43,893 nt of DNA from an uncultured Bacteroidota bacterium (GCA_937900965.1 CALCGJ010000289.1:1-43893), one strand, 5' to 3'. Positions 1-12,134 are shown, numbered from the stretch's first letter. The notes: generated from the sequence alone by a model not told the origin. Translations and numbers: made by a program.

Positions 1-608
1 TGTTTGATCAATGGTTTCAGCAGGTCAAAGGGAATGTTGTATTGAAGCAGCAGCTCCTCAGAAATGGTATAGAGGTAGTTGGTGAAATTTCCTGCAAATA
101 CGGCAGTCAGGTGAAGAATCTCCCGTTGCCCCGAGCTGATGACATTGACATTTGAACTTAACTTTTCAGCCATTCCTACCAGTGTGCGTTCAACATCAGG
201 ATGATTGGCTTCCACACAAACCGGTATGCTGTCGAAAGAGATTCGTTTCCCTTTCCGAAATGTTTGCAGTGGGTAGAGGACCCCGGTTTTCTCCGAAGTA
301 TGCTGCAGGGCCTCCATTCCAACAGATCCGGAAGTATGGACTACAATCCCTTTTCGAACCCTCAGGCGGAAGGCTATCTCAGGAATAGCTGTATCGCTGA
401 GAGCCAGAATATAGAGATCGGCATCCGGTTGAATCTGATTCAATGATGAGGTATAGCTTGCACCTACCAGGCGGGCAAGTTGCTTGCCCTCCTCTTCTGT
501 TCTGTTGAAGATTTGAACCACAGAGAATCCTTTTCTGACAAGGGCTTTAGATAGGTGCGTTGCCACATTTCCAGCTCCAAAAAGGACGATATGTTTAATT
601 TGGTCCAT
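1..608 (-). CDS. DUF2520 / Rossmann-fold oxidoreductase-like protein (C-terminus outside window)
   Basis: The ORF track misses this gene because it runs off the window edge. Translating the reverse strand from the ATG at 608 gives about 202 residues with no stop. The N-terminus MDQIKHIVLFGAGNVATHL carries a Rossmann dinucleotide-binding GxGNVA motif, followed by NRTEEEGKQLA and a VHTSGSVG stretch. This pattern is typical of DUF2520 proteins related to F420-dependent NADP reductase and ketopantoate reductase-like folds. The second, mostly helical DUF2520 domain begins near HLTAVFAGNFTNYLY. It is probably a soluble NAD(P)-binding protein; its substrate is unknown. A weak promoter-like TACTTTCG lies at 623-630, 15 nt upstream of the ATG. 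Confidence 0.85.
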   Translation of the reverse strand, partial: MDQIKHIVLFGAGNVATHLSKALVRKGFSVVQIFNRTEEEGKQLARLVGASYTSSLNQIQPDADLYILALSDTAIPEIAFRLRVRKGIVVHTSGSVGMEALQHTSEKTGVLYPLQTFRKGKRISFDSIPVCVEANHPDVERTLVGMAEKLSSNVNVISSGQREILHLTAVFAGNFTNYLYTISEELLLQYNIPFDLLKPLIK

Positions 609-687
609 ATAGTATAGCAGAACGAAAGTATAAAAAAAAGTGATGAGATCCGATCAAACAATAAAAAGCAGGGACAGATAAAACTAA

Positions 688-718
688 TGTAGGGGCGACC
701 TGGCAGGTCGCCCCTACA
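688..718. repeat. Perfect 31-bp palindrome, interspersed-repeat-like (possible terminator)
   Basis: Two 15-bp arms (TGTAGGGGCGACCTG and its exact complement) flank one central G. The element sits between the DUF3467 stop and the DUF2520 start. It is GC-rich in an AT-rich gap. Such hairpins could terminate the rpo operon transcript, but no long T-run follows, so a mobile palindromic (REP/REPIN-like) repeat is equally plausible. The ends TGTA...TACA match those of the palindrome at 14236-14265. Confidence 0.8.
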
Positions 719-748
719 ACAAAACATTATTATTCGGATAAAAATATG

Positions 749-1060
749 TCAGGCCTGCGCAGTAGGAGTGCCAATATTATAAGGCATCTCTCCACCAACG
801 TCCTTGATCTCCCCATGGATTGCCTCAAACTTGCTGATGTTATCTTTGAGCGCTTTATAAAGGCGCTTTGCATGTTGCGGCGTTAAGATAATTCTCGATT
901 TAACTTTTGCTTTCGGAATACCTGGCATCATCTTCACAAAATCCACGATAAACTCTGAGGGAGAGTGAGTGATTATGGCCAGGTTCGAATAGATACCTTC
1001 GCCAACCTCATCTGTGAGCTCAATGTTGAGCTGTTGTTGCGGGTTTGTTTTCTCTTGCAT
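749..1060 (-). CDS. DUF3467 domain-containing protein
   Basis: This 103-residue soluble protein has the DUF3467 pattern: a LNIELTDEVGEGIYSNLAII strand region, then SEFIVDFVKMMPG, then a helical LTPQHAKRLYKALKDNI segment. The function of the family is not established. In Bacteroidota it is commonly found directly after rpoC. Here only 11 nt separate the rpoC stop from this ATG, so the gene is very probably the last cistron of the rpoBC transcript and may have a transcription-linked role (inference). No signal peptide or membrane segment is visible. Confidence 0.85.
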   Translation of the reverse strand: MQEKTNPQQQLNIELTDEVGEGIYSNLAIITHSPSEFIVDFVKMMPGIPKAKVKSRIILTPQHAKRLYKALKDNISKFEAIHGEIKDVGGEMPYNIGTPTAQA

Positions 1061-1071
1061 CTTGTTTATTT

Positions 1072-4000
1072 TTAATCTTCTTCTTTGGAAGCCAATAGGT
1101 TTTCATACTCCTCCTTACTACCAACTATCATTTCCTCATAATCAGGCAGCCCGGTACCTGCAGGAATTAAATGACCAACGATCACATTTTCCTTCAATCC
1201 GGCCAATCCATCCTGACGGGCATTAATGGCAGCCTGAGTCAGTACTTTGGTAGTTTCCTGGAAGGAGGCTGCCGAGATCCAACTCTTTGTCTGGAGAGAT
1301 GCACGTGTGATTCCCTGCAATACCTGACGGGCTGTTGCGGGCTTGGCATCACGGGCATCCACTAACTTCATGTCCTTCCGTTTCAAATGCGAAATTTCGT
1401 CCCTGAGTTTTCTGGCACTAATAATCTGGCCGGGCTTAAATGTTTGTGAATCGCCCGGATCCTCTACCACCTTCTTCCCATAGATCCAGTCGTTTTCATC
1501 CTGAAAGTCAATCTTGTTGACAAGTTCGCCTTCAAGGAAGCGGCTATCTCCAGGATCTTCCACATCCACTTTCCGCATCATCTGACGAACAATTGTCTCA
1601 AAATGCTTGTCGTTGATTTTCACTCCCTGTAAACGATATACCTCCTGGATCTCGTTCACGATATATTCCTGAACCTTCATCGGACCCTTGATAGCCAGAA
1701 TGTCACTGGGTGTCATAGCGCCATCAGAAAGTGGCGTTCCTGCTTTCACGTAGTCGTTCTCCTGTGCGAGAATCTGCTTTGAAGTAGGTACCAGGTAGCG
1801 TTTTTCCTCGCCGGTTTTCGAAGTGATGATCACTTCGCGGTTACCTCTCTTCAGTTTCTTGGCAAAAGAGACAACACCATCGATCTCGGAAACGATTGCC
1901 GGATCTGAAGGGTTCCTTGCTTCGAAGAGCTCAGTAACACGCGGAAGACCACCGGTGATGTCACCAGCCTTTCCAACAGCTCTCGGAATCTTAACAAGTG
2001 TAGTACCGCCTTTGATCTTTGCATTGTTTTCCACCATGATATGTGAGCCCACGGGAAGGTCATATATTTTGAGGATCTCTCCTTTGGCATCGACGATATT
2101 GATAGCCGGATTTTTGGCTTTCTGACGTGATTCGATGATAACCTTCTCGTTAAATCCAGTCTGATCGTCAGATTCAACCCGGTAAGTCACCCCTTCAAGG
2201 ATACTCTCAAAGCTCACTTTCCCTGCTACTTCCGAAAGGATCAATGCGTTGTATGGATCCCAGTCACTAATCAGGGCACCCTTCTCCAGGTCAGCGCCAT
2301 TCTTATAATAGAGTCGAGCTCCATATGGAATGTGTGAAGAGGTCAGTGCTATCCGTGTGGTTTTATCCACGATTCTCATTTCTGCTGCCCGACCAATCAC
2401 AATCTCATAAGGGTCACCCGTCTCCGGAGTAAACGGTAGAGATCTGAGTTCCTCAATCTCGAGCAAACCGTTGTATTTAGCCTGAATCCGCGAAGCGCTG
2501 GTTATGTTTACTCCAGCCACACCCCCTACGTGGAACGTACGCAGGGTGAGCTGTGTTCCGGGCTCTCCAATCGATTGTGCGGCGATTACTCCAACAGCTT
2601 CTCCTTTTTCGACCAAACGACCAGTTGCCAGGTTTCGTCCATAACATCTTGTACAAACGCCCTTTTTTGATTCACATGTCAATACAGAGCGGATCTCAAC
2701 ACCTTCAATCGGGGAGTTCTCAATAACCATCGCCACCTCTTCGGTAATCTCCTCTCCCGCACCGATGATCAGATCACCTAACTGGGGATGATATATATCA
2801 TGCAGGGTCACACGTCCAAGGATCCGGTCGTACAAAGTTTCAACAACCTCTTCCTGCTTCTTAAGTATCGAGATGGTTAAACCTCTTAGAGTACCGCAGT
2901 CTTCTTCAGAAATAATCACATCCTGGGCAACATCCACCAAACGACGGGTCAGATATCCGGCATCAGCCGTTTTCAGCGCGGTATCGGCCAAACCTTTACG
3001 CGCACCGTGAGTAGAAATAAAGTACTCAAGTACGGAAAGGCCTTCCTTAAAGTTGGAGAGGATCGGGTTTTCAATAATCTCACCGCCACCAGCGCCGGAT
3101 TTTTGAGGTTTGGCCATCAGACCACGCATTCCGCATAACTGACGAATCTGCTCTTTGGAACCACGGGCCCCCGAATCGAGCATCATGTATACCGGATTCA
3201 TGCCCTGTTTGTCATTCGATAGCTGGTTCATCAGGGTAATGGTCAGCTTGGAGTTTGTATGTGTCCAGATGTCGATAATCTGGTTATAACGTTCGTTGTT
3301 AGTGATAAATCCCATGTTGTAGTTTCCTACCACCTCATCTACTTCGGTCATGGCGTCCTCGATCAGACTCTCCTTGATCTCGGGGACAATAACATCATCA
3401 AGGTTAAACGAGAGTCCCCCCCTGAATGCCATGGTAAATCCAAGATCTTTGATATCGTCAAGGAACTGGGCTGTGTTAGCTGTTCCCGTTTTTTTAAGGA
3501 TTGATCCAATGATGTCGCGAAGCGCTTTCTTCGTCAGGAGCTGGTTGATATACCCGTACTCTTTAGGTACAACCTGGTTAAAGATCACCCTCCCAACGGT
3601 CGTCTCAATGATTTTTATCACAGGCTTGCCATCCTCAACAGTGTTGATCCTTACATTGACAACAGCATGGAGGTCAGCACGTTTTTCATTATGGGCAATG
3701 ATTACCTCTGCAGGGGAGTAGAAAGTCATCCCCTCTCCGGGAACCGGCTCATCCTTCGTGCTGACACGTGCTTTGGTCATGTAATACAGACCCAGGACCA
3801 TATCCTGTGAAGGCACCGAAATCGGAGCTCCGTTAGCTGGATTGAGGATATTGTGTGATGCAAGCATCAGCAACTGAGCCTCCAGAATAGCCGCATGTCC
3901 CAGTGGAACATGTACCGCCATCTGGTCACCATCGAAGTCGGCATTAAAAGCTGTACAAACAAGAGGGTGAAGCTGGATGGCTTTTCCCTCTATCAGTTTG

Positions 4001-5358
4001 GGCTGGAAGGATTGAATCCCAAGCCTGTGAAGTGTGGGAGCCCTGTTCAGTAATACCGGATGTCCTTTCAGGATGTTCTCCAGTATATCCCATACAACCG
4101 GATCTTTCCGGTCGACAATCTTCTTGGCAGATTTCACAGTTTTAACAATCCCTCGCTCCAGCATCTTCCTGATAATGAAAGGCTTGAAAAGCTCCGAAGC
4201 CATATCTTTAGGGATTCCGCACTCGTTCAGTTTCAGCTCTGGTCCAACCACAATGACCGAACGGCCTGAGTAGTCAACACGTTTCCCGAGCAAGTTCTGA
4301 CGAAACCGTCCCTGTTTCCCTTTCAAACTATCACTGAGGGATTTGAGGGCCCTGTTCGATTCAGTTTTTACAGCACTTGCTTTACGGGAATTATCCAGCA
4401 ATGAATCGACTGCTTCCTGCAACATTCGTTTTTCGTTGCGAAGAATCACATCCGGAGCTTTGATCTCTATTAACCTTTTCAGACGGTTGTTACGAATAAT
4501 CACCCGGCGGTAGAGATCGTTCAGGTCAGAAGTGGCAAATCGCCCGCCGTCAAGTGGGACTAAAGGCCGAAGCTCGGGTGGTATAACAGGGACCACCTTC
4601 ACAATCATCCATTCCGGACGATTTTCCAACCTTTTCTGAGCATCCCGAAAAGCCTCAAATACCTGGAGCCGTTTTAAAGCTTCAGCTTTACGCTGTTGTG
4701 AAGTTTCAGTATTGGCTTTGTGCCTCAAATCAAATGATTCTTTGTCAAGATCAAGCCTTGCCAGCAAATCACAAAGCGCTTCTGCTCCCATTTTGGCAAT
4801 GAATTTATTGGGATCAGCGTCATCCAGGTGCTGGTTTTCCTGAGGGATCCTTTCGAGGATGTCAAAATATTCTTCCTCTGAAAGAAAATCGAGGTAGTTG
4901 ATGCTCTCCTCCTTTAGGATACCCGGGTTGATGACCACATATTTTTCATAATAGATGATCGTCTCCAATTTTTTGGTGGGTAATCCCAGCAGGGAGCCTA
5001 TCTTATTTGGTAGTGACCGGAAAAACCAGATGTGGGCAACTGGTACCACTAACTGAATATGGCCCATCCGTTCGCGTCGAACCTTCTTCTCCGTAACTTC
5101 TACACCGCAACGATCGCAAACTATTCCTTTATATCTGATTCTCTTATATTTACCGCAATGACACTCCCAATCTTTGACCGGTCCGAAGATCCGTTCGCAA
5201 AATAAACCATCACGTTCGGGTTTATATGTCCGGTAGTTGATGGTTTCGGGTTTCAGTACTTCACCGCTTGACAGCTCCAGGATCTTCTCGGGAGATGCAA
5301 GGCTGACAGTAATACTTGAGAAACCGCTGGTGACTGGTCCGTCTTTTCTATAAGCCAT
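1072..5358 (-). CDS. rpoC: DNA-directed RNA polymerase subunit beta'
   Basis: This is the catalytic clamp subunit of RNA polymerase, 1428 residues and within the normal bacterial range. The N-terminal zinc site is visible as CHCGKYK and CDRCGVEV (Cys66, 68, 81, 84). The magnesium-binding active-site motif NADFDGDQM lies near residue 471. A second zinc site uses a Cys near residue 819 (EEDCGTLRG) and the [11 protein letters not shown] cluster near 890-900, followed by the trigger-loop and bridge-helix region ([16 protein letters not shown]). The C-terminal half has the sandwich-barrel insertions usual for the family. It lies 49 nt downstream of rpoB in the same operon. No truncation or frameshift is seen. 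Confidence 0.99.
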   Translation of the reverse strand: MAYRKDGPVTSGFSSITVSLASPEKILELSSGEVLKPETINYRTYKPERDGLFCERIFGPVKDWECHCGKYKRIRYKGIVCDRCGVEVTEKKVRRERMGHIQLVVPVAHIWFFRSLPNKIGSLLGLPTKKLETIIYYEKYVVINPGILKEESINYLDFLSEEEYFDILERIPQENQHLDDADPNKFIAKMGAEALCDLLARLDLDKESFDLRHKANTETSQQRKAEALKRLQVFEAFRDAQKRLENRPEWMIVKVVPVIPPELRPLVPLDGGRFATSDLNDLYRRVIIRNNRLKRLIEIKAPDVILRNEKRMLQEAVDSLLDNSRKASAVKTESNRALKSLSDSLKGKQGRFRQNLLGKRVDYSGRSVIVVGPELKLNECGIPKDMASELFKPFIIRKMLERGIVKTVKSAKKIVDRKDPVVWDILENILKGHPVLLNRAPTLHRLGIQSFQPKLIEGKAIQLHPLVCTAFNADFDGDQMAVHVPLGHAAILEAQLLMLASHNILNPANGAPISVPSQDMVLGLYYMTKARVSTKDEPVPGEGMTFYSPAEVIIAHNEKRADLHAVVNVRINTVEDGKPVIKIIETTVGRVIFNQVVPKEYGYINQLLTKKALRDIIGSILKKTGTANTAQFLDDIKDLGFTMAFRGGLSFNLDDVIVPEIKESLIEDAMTEVDEVVGNYNMGFITNNERYNQIIDIWTHTNSKLTITLMNQLSNDKQGMNPVYMMLDSGARGSKEQIRQLCGMRGLMAKPQKSGAGGGEIIENPILSNFKEGLSVLEYFISTHGARKGLADTALKTADAGYLTRRLVDVAQDVIISEEDCGTLRGLTISILKKQEEVVETLYDRILGRVTLHDIYHPQLGDLIIGAGEEITEEVAMVIENSPIEGVEIRSVLTCESKKGVCTRCYGRNLATGRLVEKGEAVGVIAAQSIGEPGTQLTLRTFHVGGVAGVNITSASRIQAKYNGLLEIEELRSLPFTPETGDPYEIVIGRAAEMRIVDKTTRIALTSSHIPYGARLYYKNGADLEKGALISDWDPYNALILSEVAGKVSFESILEGVTYRVESDDQTGFNEKVIIESRQKAKNPAINIVDAKGEILKIYDLPVGSHIMVENNAKIKGGTTLVKIPRAVGKAGDITGGLPRVTELFEARNPSDPAIVSEIDGVVSFAKKLKRGNREVIITSKTGEEKRYLVPTSKQILAQENDYVKAGTPLSDGAMTPSDILAIKGPMKVQEYIVNEIQEVYRLQGVKINDKHFETIVRQMMRKVDVEDPGDSRFLEGELVNKIDFQDENDWIYGKKVVEDPGDSQTFKPGQIISARKLRDEISHLKRKDMKLVDARDAKPATARQVLQGITRASLQTKSWISAASFQETTKVLTQAAINARQDGLAGLKENVIVGHLIPAGTGLPDYEEMIVGSKEEYENLLASKEED

Positions 5359-5407
5359 ATGGTTGTTGATTGACGATTTTAAAACTAAATGTTAACTTAC
5401 TGATCCG

Positions 5408-8400
5408 TTAATCGAAGGTGACATTGAGCCCAAGTCCCCGTAACTCATGAATCAGTACATTGAAGGATTCAGGGATTCCCGATACCGGCATATTATCCCC
5501 TTTCACGATCGCTTCATAAGCCTTTGCACGACCAATGACATCATCTGATTTGACTGTTTGGATCTCAAGAAGAATATTGGCAGCGCCAAAAGCCTCTAAT
5601 GCCCAAACTTCCATCTCCCCAAAACGCTGGCCTCCAAACTGGGCTTTTCCACCAAGAGGTTGCTGCGTAATGAGTGAGTAAGGCCCGATAGAACGGGCAT
5701 GCATCTTGTCATCCACCATGTGGTGTAGCTTCATGATATAAATATAACCTACAGTGGTTGGCTGATCAAAGCGGTCACCGCTGAGACCGTCATAGAGATA
5801 TACTTTCCCGTTTTCGGGAAGATTTGCCTGACGCAGGTATGCATTGATCTGGTCCTGTGTTGCACCGTTGAAGATTGGTGAGGTGAACCGCATATCGAGC
5901 TTCTTGCCGGCCCATCCAAGGATGGTTTCATAAATCTGTCCCAGGTTCATCCGGGAGGGTACTCCCAGCGGGTTAAGAACAATATCGACCGGTGTTCCAT
6001 CTTCCAGGAAAGGCATATCTTCTTCTCTAACGATCCTGGCCACAATCCCTTTGTTTCCATGACGACCAGCCATCTTATCCCCGACTTTCAGCTTCCTCTT
6101 CTTGGCAATATATACTTTTGCCATCTGCACAATCCCGGCTGGCAGGTCATCGCCCACCATAGAAGTAAATTTAATCCGATTGTATTGTCCCAGCAACTCT
6201 TTATGCTTGATAATGAAGTTGTTGATCAATACCTTGATCATCTCGTTCCTCTCCTTGTCGGTGGTCCATTTATTCGGATTTACAGTATTGAAATCGATGT
6301 CAGTAAGGACTTTGAGAGTGAATTTGGTACCTTTGGATACGATTTCTGTTTTGAAGTTGTTGTAAACTCCCTGAGATATCTTCCCATTAACCATCACTCC
6401 GAGCTTTTCTACAAGGATGGTCTTCAACTTGAACTCCTCCTTGTGAAACTCTTCATCGATTTTCTTCAGATCATCCTTCTCTTTTACTTTGGCTTTCCTG
6501 TCCTTTATAATTCTGGAGAAAAGTTTTTTCTGAATAACAACACCCTTCATAGAGGGAGGTGCCTTCAGTGATGCGTCCTTCACATCACCGGCTTTATCGC
6601 CGAAAATAGCCCGAAGCAGTTTCTCTTCAGGGGTAGGATCGCTCTCACCTTTCGGCGTGATCTTCCCGATAAGGATATCTCCTTCATTTACTTCAGCTCC
6701 AATCCTGATCAACCCGTTCTCGTCCAGATCTTTTGTAGCTTCAGCGCTAACATTAGGAATATCGTTGGTAAGTTCTTCTACACCTCGTTTCGTGTCACGA
6801 ACTTCCAGAGTAAACTCTTCAATATGGATAGAGGTAAAAATGTCCTCTTTCACCACCTTTTCGGAGATCACAATAGCATCCTCAAAATTGTATCCTTTCC
6901 AGGGCATGAAGGCAACCATAAGATTACGGCCAAGAGCCAATTCTCCATCCTGGGTAGCATATCCTTCGCAAAGAACCTTACCCTTTGTTACTTTATCTCC
7001 CTGCCTTACGATTGGTCTAAGGTTGATGCATGTATTCTGGTTGGTTCTGGCAAATTTGGTGAGCTGGTAACGTTTATAATCGTCATCAAAACTGACCATC
7101 CGCTCCTTCTCATCACGGTTGTATTTAATTACAATCTCGTTGGCATCAACACTTTCAACCACACCATCACCTTCGGCGTTTATCAGAACGCGTGAGTCGG
7201 TAGCTACCATTCCTTCGATCCCGGTACCCACAATGGCTGCTTCCGGATTCAGTAGTGGAACGGCCTGGCGCATCATGTTGGAACCCATAAGGGCACGGTT
7301 TGCATCATCGTGCTCCAGGAATGGAATCAGCGAAGCAGCGATAGAAGCAATCTGGTTCGGCGCAACATCGATAAGGTCAACCTTTGTCCTGTCAATAATA
7401 GGATAATCAGCCAGGTATCGCACCTTTACCCGTTCTTCAACTAAAATACCATCCTCGCCGATAGGTGTGCTTGCCTGAGCAATAATCTTATTTTCTTCCT
7501 CTTCCGCAGTCAGGTAGAGAGGATCTTCATTAAATGAAACCTTTCCTTCTATGACTTTTCTATAAGGAGTTTCAATGAAACCAAGCCGGTCGATCTTAGC
7601 ATAAACACACAAAGATGAGATAAGACCGATGTTCGGACCTTCCGGGGTTTCGATCGTACAGAGGCGTCCATAGTGTGTATAGTGCACGTCGCGAACCTCA
7701 AACCCTGCACGTTCACGCGAGAGACCTCCGGGCCCAAGCGCTGAGATACGGCGTTTATGTGTTAACTCGGCAAGAGGGTTTGTTTGATCCATGAACTGCG
7801 ACAGCTGGTTGGTCCCAAAGAAAGTATTGATCACGGAAGAGAGTGTCTTCGCATTGATCAGGTCCGTTGGAGTAAAAACCTCGTTATCGCGGACATTCAT
7901 CCGTTCCCGGATTGTCCTGGCCATCCTCGACAAACCAACACCAAATTGGTTGAACAACTGTTCACCAACCGTACGTACACGGCGATTGCTGAGGTGGTCG
8001 ATATCGTCGATCTCGGCTTTTGAGTTCACCAGCTCAATCAGGTACTTGATAATTGAGATGATATCTTCCTTAGTCAAGACCTTCGTCTCCATCGGAGTAT
8101 TCATATTCAGTTTCCGATTGATCCGGTACCGACCTACATCTCCCAGGTCATAGCGTTTATCAGAGAAAAAGAGTTTATCAATAATCCCTCTGGCTGTCTC
8201 TTCATCCGGTGGCTCCGCGTTACGCAGCTGACGATAAATGAACTCAACAGCCTCTTTTTCAGAATTTGCCGGGTCTTTCTGGAGAGTATTGAAGATAATG
8301 GAGTAGTCGTTAATAAGAGAATCTTTGGTATGGATCAGGATCGTTTTAATGCCTGCATCCACAATTATATCTATATGTTCATTCTCCAGGATTGTCTCGC

Positions 8401-9214
8401 GCTCGATAATTACTTCGGTTCGCTCAATTGAAACAACTTCACCGGTATCTTCATCAACAAAGTCTTCAATCCATGTTCTAACAACCCGGGCAGCCAGTTT
8501 GGAGCCCACCAATTTTTTAAGGGCAGCTTTGCTCACCTTTACTTCATGTGCAAGGTTGAAAATTTCCAGGATATCTTTATCTGTTTCGAATCCAATAGCA
8601 CGTAATAATGTAGTAACCGGCAACTTCTTTTTCCGGTCGATGTAAGCATACATTACATTATTGATATCTGTGGTGAACTCGATCCAGGAGCCTTTGAACG
8701 GGATGATCCGGGCTGAGTAAAGCTGAACACCATTAGCATGGTAGCTGGTACTGAAAAAGACACCGGGTGAGCGGTGAAGCTGGGAGACTATCACCCGTTC
8801 GGCACCATTGACAACAAAGGTTCCTCTTGGGGTCATATAAGGAATCATCCCCAGGTATACATCCTGAATGATGGTCTCAAAATCTTCGTGCTCCGGATCG
8901 GTACAAAATAGTTTTAATTTGGCTTTCAGCGGAACGCTGTAAGTCAGCCCACGTTCAATGCACTCCTCAATGGAGTACCTGGGCGGATCGATGAAGTAGT
9001 CCTGAAACTCCAGGACAAAGTTATTTCGTGCATCCGAGATTGGGAAATTTTCTGAGAATACCTTGAAAAGACCTTCATTGATCCGGTTCTCAGGATTGGT
9101 TTCGAGTTGAAAGAAATCCTTAAAAGATTGTATCTGAACATCAAGAAAATCGGGGTATTCAGCCTGAATCTTAGCAGATGCAAAACTGATTTTTTGAATT
9201 TTGTTTAGAGCCAA
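5408..9214 (-). CDS. rpoB: DNA-directed RNA polymerase subunit beta
   Basis: This is the second large subunit of RNA polymerase, 1268 residues. The order of conserved blocks is normal: the protrusion/lobe regions, the rifampicin-pocket segment ([19 protein letters not shown], then [18 protein letters not shown]), [10 protein letters not shown] near residue 645, the [11 protein letters not shown] loop near 1047, and the C-terminal clamp contact [18 protein letters not shown] near residues 1188-1205. The rifampicin-pocket residues look like the sensitive consensus by eye (Q-F-MDQ-N, HKRR). The ATG is preceded by a 132-nt spacer from rplL that contains a long hairpin. Confidence 0.99.
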   Translation of the reverse strand: MALNKIQKISFASAKIQAEYPDFLDVQIQSFKDFFQLETNPENRINEGLFKVFSENFPISDARNNFVLEFQDYFIDPPRYSIEECIERGLTYSVPLKAKLKLFCTDPEHEDFETIIQDVYLGMIPYMTPRGTFVVNGAERVIVSQLHRSPGVFFSTSYHANGVQLYSARIIPFKGSWIEFTTDINNVMYAYIDRKKKLPVTTLLRAIGFETDKDILEIFNLAHEVKVSKAALKKLVGSKLAARVVRTWIEDFVDEDTGEVVSIERTEVIIERETILENEHIDIIVDAGIKTILIHTKDSLINDYSIIFNTLQKDPANSEKEAVEFIYRQLRNAEPPDEETARGIIDKLFFSDKRYDLGDVGRYRINRKLNMNTPMETKVLTKEDIISIIKYLIELVNSKAEIDDIDHLSNRRVRTVGEQLFNQFGVGLSRMARTIRERMNVRDNEVFTPTDLINAKTLSSVINTFFGTNQLSQFMDQTNPLAELTHKRRISALGPGGLSRERAGFEVRDVHYTHYGRLCTIETPEGPNIGLISSLCVYAKIDRLGFIETPYRKVIEGKVSFNEDPLYLTAEEEENKIIAQASTPIGEDGILVEERVKVRYLADYPIIDRTKVDLIDVAPNQIASIAASLIPFLEHDDANRALMGSNMMRQAVPLLNPEAAIVGTGIEGMVATDSRVLINAEGDGVVESVDANEIVIKYNRDEKERMVSFDDDYKRYQLTKFARTNQNTCINLRPIVRQGDKVTKGKVLCEGYATQDGELALGRNLMVAFMPWKGYNFEDAIVISEKVVKEDIFTSIHIEEFTLEVRDTKRGVEELTNDIPNVSAEATKDLDENGLIRIGAEVNEGDILIGKITPKGESDPTPEEKLLRAIFGDKAGDVKDASLKAPPSMKGVVIQKKLFSRIIKDRKAKVKEKDDLKKIDEEFHKEEFKLKTILVEKLGVMVNGKISQGVYNNFKTEIVSKGTKFTLKVLTDIDFNTVNPNKWTTDKERNEMIKVLINNFIIKHKELLGQYNRIKFTSMVGDDLPAGIVQMAKVYIAKKRKLKVGDKMAGRHGNKGIVARIVREEDMPFLEDGTPVDIVLNPLGVPSRMNLGQIYETILGWAGKKLDMRFTSPIFNGATQDQINAYLRQANLPENGKVYLYDGLSGDRFDQPTTVGYIYIMKLHHMVDDKMHARSIGPYSLITQQPLGGKAQFGGQRFGEMEVWALEAFGAANILLEIQTVKSDDVIGRAKAYEAIVKGDNMPVSGIPESFNVLIHELRGLGLNVTFD

Positions 9215-9283
9215 GGTCTTTATGGTTTATGTCCCGGTTAAGAGGGACAGGTTAAGAAACTAATTTAACTTTCAATATAAACA

Positions 9284-9323
9284 AGTTATAGACCTCCCCC
9301 TTTTTCAGGGAAAGTCTATAACT
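9284..9323 (-). promoter_or_regulatory. Hairpin in the rplL-rpoB spacer (processing or attenuation candidate)
   Basis: Exact 10-bp arms AGTTATAGAC and GTCTATAACT enclose a 20-nt segment that can itself pair (CCCT with AGGG). It lies 23 nt after the rplL stop and about 70 nt before the rpoB start. In E. coli the same spacer holds an attenuator and an RNase III processing site, so a similar decoupling of ribosomal protein and polymerase expression is inferred here. Confidence 0.6.
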
Positions 9324-9346
9324 AATTAGGAATGAGAAAGTATAGT

Positions 9347-9727
9347 CTACTTAATTTCAACCTCTGCACCTGCCTCTGTTAGTTGGTTCATCAATGCTTG
9401 TGCTTCATCTTTTGTAACACCTTCTTTGATTGCCTTGGGTGCAGCATCTACTAGTTCTTTCGATTCTTTGAGACCCAGACTGGTTAACTCTTTAACCAGT
9501 TTCACAACAGCCAGCTTGGCTTGTCCAGGGTGGATCAGTACCACGTCAAACGCGGTCTGCTCTTCTGCTTCAGCACCGCCTTCAGCAGCAGCACCAGGAG
9601 CAGCAATAGCTACAGCAGCTGCTGCAGGTTCGATACCATATTCATCTTTCAGGATCGCTGCCAGTTCATTGACCTCTTTAACGGTCAGGTTAACTAACTG
9701 TTCAGCAAAAGCTTTTAAGTCTGCCAT
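9347..9727 (-). CDS. rplL: 50S ribosomal protein L7/L12
   Basis: This is the stalk protein bL12, 126 residues, that recruits translational GTPases. The N-terminal dimerisation domain ([25 protein letters not shown]) is followed by an alanine-rich hinge at about residues 34-53. The C-terminal factor-binding domain begins [21 protein letters not shown] and contains the helix [20 protein letters not shown]. It is 65 nt downstream of rplJ, whose product anchors it to the ribosome. Confidence 0.98.
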   Translation of the reverse strand: MADLKAFAEQLVNLTVKEVNELAAILKDEYGIEPAAAAVAIAAPGAAAEGGAEAEEQTAFDVVLIHPGQAKLAVVKLVKELTSLGLKESKELVDAAPKAIKEGVTKDEAQALMNQLTEAGAEVEIK

Positions 9728-9792
9728 TTCAATTGTTGTTTTGGTTTCCGGTCTTTCCGGACGGTTTATAATTCTTGTTGTTTACTCAATGA

Positions 9793-10314
9793 TTACTCGG
9801 GTCTTTCTGATAACGTTTTTACGATGCCCGAGAGATTAGTTCCACCTGATTGCAATGCCGATATGACTCTCTGAGCAGGAGATTGCAAAAGAGCAATCAG
9901 ATCTGCAATCAGTTCGTTCCTCGATTTGAAATTCACCAGGGTGTCTAGTTGATCGTCTCCTATATATATATTCTCCTCCACCCAGGCTCCTTTGAGCACG
10001 GGTTTGGGAGATTTCTTCCGGAACTCCTTGATCAGTTTAGCAGGGTCGTTGGGGACATCTGAAAACATGATCGAGGTAGAGCCGTTGAGAATACTGTAAA
10101 AAGGTTCAAAGTCCTTACCGCTTTTCTCCATTGCTTTCTTGAGGAGAGTATTCTTGATCATCTGCAGCTTGACATTGCGTTTGAAGCAAAGTCGCCGTAG
10201 ATTGCCAGAAGTCGCCACATTCAAATCGGAGATATCGGTAAGGTAAAATATATTGGCCTCATCAAGCTTCTCAACCATAGAATCGATTAACTGATTTTTT
10301 TCTTCTTTTTTCAT
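9793..10314 (-). CDS. rplJ: 50S ribosomal protein L10
   Basis: This is uL10, 173 residues, which binds 23S rRNA and holds the bL12 dimers. Typical features are the N-terminal KNQLIDSMVEKLDEANIFYLTDISDL segment, the KNTLLKKAMEK helix, the NGSTSIMFSD strand and a C-terminal helix that binds L12. It starts 26 nt downstream of rplA. The normal cluster order rplK-rplA-rplJ-rplL is kept. No distinct L10 autoregulatory leader could be defined in the short gap before the ATG. Confidence 0.98.
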   Translation of the reverse strand: MKKEEKNQLIDSMVEKLDEANIFYLTDISDLNVATSGNLRRLCFKRNVKLQMIKNTLLKKAMEKSGKDFEPFYSILNGSTSIMFSDVPNDPAKLIKEFRKKSPKPVLKGAWVEENIYIGDDQLDTLVNFKSRNELIADLIALLQSPAQRVISALQSGGTNLSGIVKTLSERPE

Positions 10315-10340
10315 GATTGATAATTCAGTTTACTGAAATA

Positions 10341-11036
10341 TTAAGCCGTAACAGATTTGGGTTCCACCTGCACACCTGGACTCATTGTACTTGAGATATA
10401 AATACTTCTCACATAAGTCCCTTTTGCAGAAGCAGGCTTCAATTTGACTACGGTATTGATAAGCTCCTTGGCGTTCTCTTCAATTTTGCCTGGTTCAAAC
10501 GAAACCTTGGCAACTGAAGCATGGATGATGCCAAATTTGTCTACTTTAAAATCGATCTTCCCGGCTTTTACATCCTGGACAGCTTTTCCAACCTCCATTG
10601 TAACAGTTCCGGTTTTCGGGTTAGGCATCAGCCCGCGTGGACCCAGGATCTTTCCTAAGGCACCTACTTTGGCCATGACGCTGGGCATGGTAATGACTAC
10701 GTCAATATCAGTCCAACCACCCTTAATCTTAGTAACATATTCATCCAATCCCACAAAGTCAGCGCCAGCCGCCAGGGCCTCTTCTTCTTTGTCGGGAGTA
10801 CACAACACCAGCACCCGGATAGTTTTCCCGGTTCCGTGAGGAAGCGTCACGGTACCACGAACCATTTGGTTTGCCTTACGGGGATCTACGCCCAGGCGGA
10901 TGTCAATATCAATTGAGGAATCAAATTTCGTTGCGGTAATGTCTTTGACAATCCCTATTGCATCGTTCAGTGAGTAAATAGCTTCTTGGTCATATTTCTC
11001 AAAAGCCACTTTCCTCTTCTTTGTCAACTTGGTCAT
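10341..11036 (-). CDS. rplA: 50S ribosomal protein L1
   Basis: This is uL1, 231 residues, a two-domain protein of the L1 stalk. Recognisable blocks are [22 protein letters not shown] at the N-terminus, the domain II segment [20 protein letters not shown], the hallmark [18 protein letters not shown] and the RNA-contact strand [19 protein letters not shown]. In many bacteria L1 represses translation of its own rplK-rplA message; no explicit L1-binding leader was identified here. Confidence 0.98.
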   Translation of the reverse strand: MTKLTKKRKVAFEKYDQEAIYSLNDAIGIVKDITATKFDSSIDIDIRLGVDPRKANQMVRGTVTLPHGTGKTIRVLVLCTPDKEEEALAAGADFVGLDEYVTKIKGGWTDIDVVITMPSVMAKVGALGKILGPRGLMPNPKTGTVTMEVGKAVQDVKAGKIDFKVDKFGIIHASVAKVSFEPGKIEENAKELINTVVKLKPASAKGTYVRSIYISSTMSPGVQVEPKSVTA

Positions 11037-11071
11037 ATGCGTTTTATTGAATATTTTTTTTGCCCTGTGGA

Positions 11072-11512
11072 TTAATTAGTTGGAAATGTACCTGATACGG
11101 TGATGCCCATGCTACGTGCAGTTCCGGCCACCATCCTCATGGCTGATTCGACGGTAAAGGCATTGAGGTCAACCATCTTGTCTTCAGCGATCTGCTTTAC
11201 CTGGTTCCAGGAGACAGCTGCCACTTTGACACGGTTTGGTTCTGCCGAGCCTTTCTGCAATTTCACAACTTCCATGAGTTGAACCGCTACAGGGGGAGTT
11301 TTGATGATGAAATCAAACGACTTATCGCGGTATACAGTTATGATAACAGGAATGACTTTCCCTCCTTTGTCTTGAGTACGAGCGTTAAACTGCTTGCAGA
11401 ACTCCATGATATTCACACCCTTGGCTCCCAAAGCAGGGCCGACGGGTGGAGATGGATTAGCAGAACCACCCTTGATCTGCAACTTGATTAATCCAGAAAT
11501 TTCTTTTGCCAT
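11072..11512 (-). CDS. rplK: 50S ribosomal protein L11
   Basis: This is uL11, 146 residues from the chosen ATG, part of the GTPase-associated centre. The ORF track extends 10 codons upstream ([10 protein letters not shown]), but the family begins [20 protein letters not shown], so the start at 11512 is preferred. The conserved block [22 protein letters not shown] and the C-terminal rRNA-binding domain with [10 protein letters not shown] are intact. It lies between nusG and rplA, 35 nt before rplA. Confidence 0.97.
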   Translation of the reverse strand: MAKEISGLIKLQIKGGSANPSPPVGPALGAKGVNIMEFCKQFNARTQDKGGKVIPVIITVYRDKSFDFIIKTPPVAVQLMEVVKLQKGSAEPNRVKVAAVSWNQVKQIAEDKMVDLNAFTVESAMRMVAGTARSMGITVSGTFPTN

Positions 11513-11591
11513 TTGTCTTTTGTTATTGGTGAGTCGCAGCATGCTGCGACTTTACTATTCCTATCCTGAGTTGTGTTGAATCACGCCTCTT

Positions 11592-12134
11592 CTACTCTTT
11601 CTGAACCTGCATGAAGCCAAGTTCGAGAGGGGTTTTCCGTCCGAATATCTTGACCATCACTTTCAACTTTTTCTTCTCTTCGTTGATCTCTTCAATCACA
11701 CCGCTGAAGCTGTTGAAAGGACCGTCGACAACAGTGACAGTCTCGCCAACGATATAGGGAATGTTGACCTCTTCACCCTGCTCTGACAACTCATCAAATT
11801 TCCCTAACAATCGTTTTACCTCAGAAGGTCGTAACGGATGAGCGGCCCCTTTCGCACCAAGAAACCCCAGAACTCCGGGAACGTTTCGTATGATATGCGG
11901 AACTTCACCGACCAGAATGGCTTCGATGAGCACATACCCGGGATAATAGTTCCGTTCTTTACTCACTTTCTTCCCGTTACGGATCATGTAAACTTTTTCA
12001 GTGGGAATCAGAATCTGGGTAATGTAATCCTGAAGGTTGTGATTGGCAATCTCGGTTTCGAGATAATGCTTCACCTTCTTTTCATTCCCACTAATGGCTC
12101 TGACAACGTACCACTTTTTATCCTGTTCAATCAT
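11592..12134 (-). CDS. nusG: Transcription termination/antitermination factor NusG
   Basis: This 180-residue protein has an N-terminal NGN domain ([21 protein letters not shown], with [12 protein letters not shown] and VRNVPG-like [13 protein letters not shown]) that binds RNA polymerase. A C-terminal KOW domain ([23 protein letters not shown]) contacts Rho or ribosomal protein S10. The length and architecture are those of ordinary NusG rather than RfaH/UpxY-type specialised paralogues. It follows secE by 66 nt and precedes rplK, the conserved placement. Confidence 0.97.
   Translation of the reverse strand: MIEQDKKWYVVRAISGNEKKVKHYLETEIANHNLQDYITQILIPTEKVYMIRNGKKVSKERNYYPGYVLIEAILVGEVPHIIRNVPGVLGFLGAKGAAHPLRPSEVKRLLGKFDELSEQGEEVNIPYIVGETVTVVDGPFNSFSGVIEEINEEKKKLKVMVKIFGRKTPLELGFMQVQKE

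Noticed and set aside
464-727. 87-aa minus-strand ORF over the DUF2520 start and the palindrome
   Set aside because: It is in another frame of the DUF2520 gene and its first codons come from the palindromic repeat. The DUF2520 frame has clear family motifs.
6059-6571. 170-aa plus-strand ORF inside rpoB
   Set aside because: Antisense shadow of the highly conserved rpoB frame, with no family resemblance.
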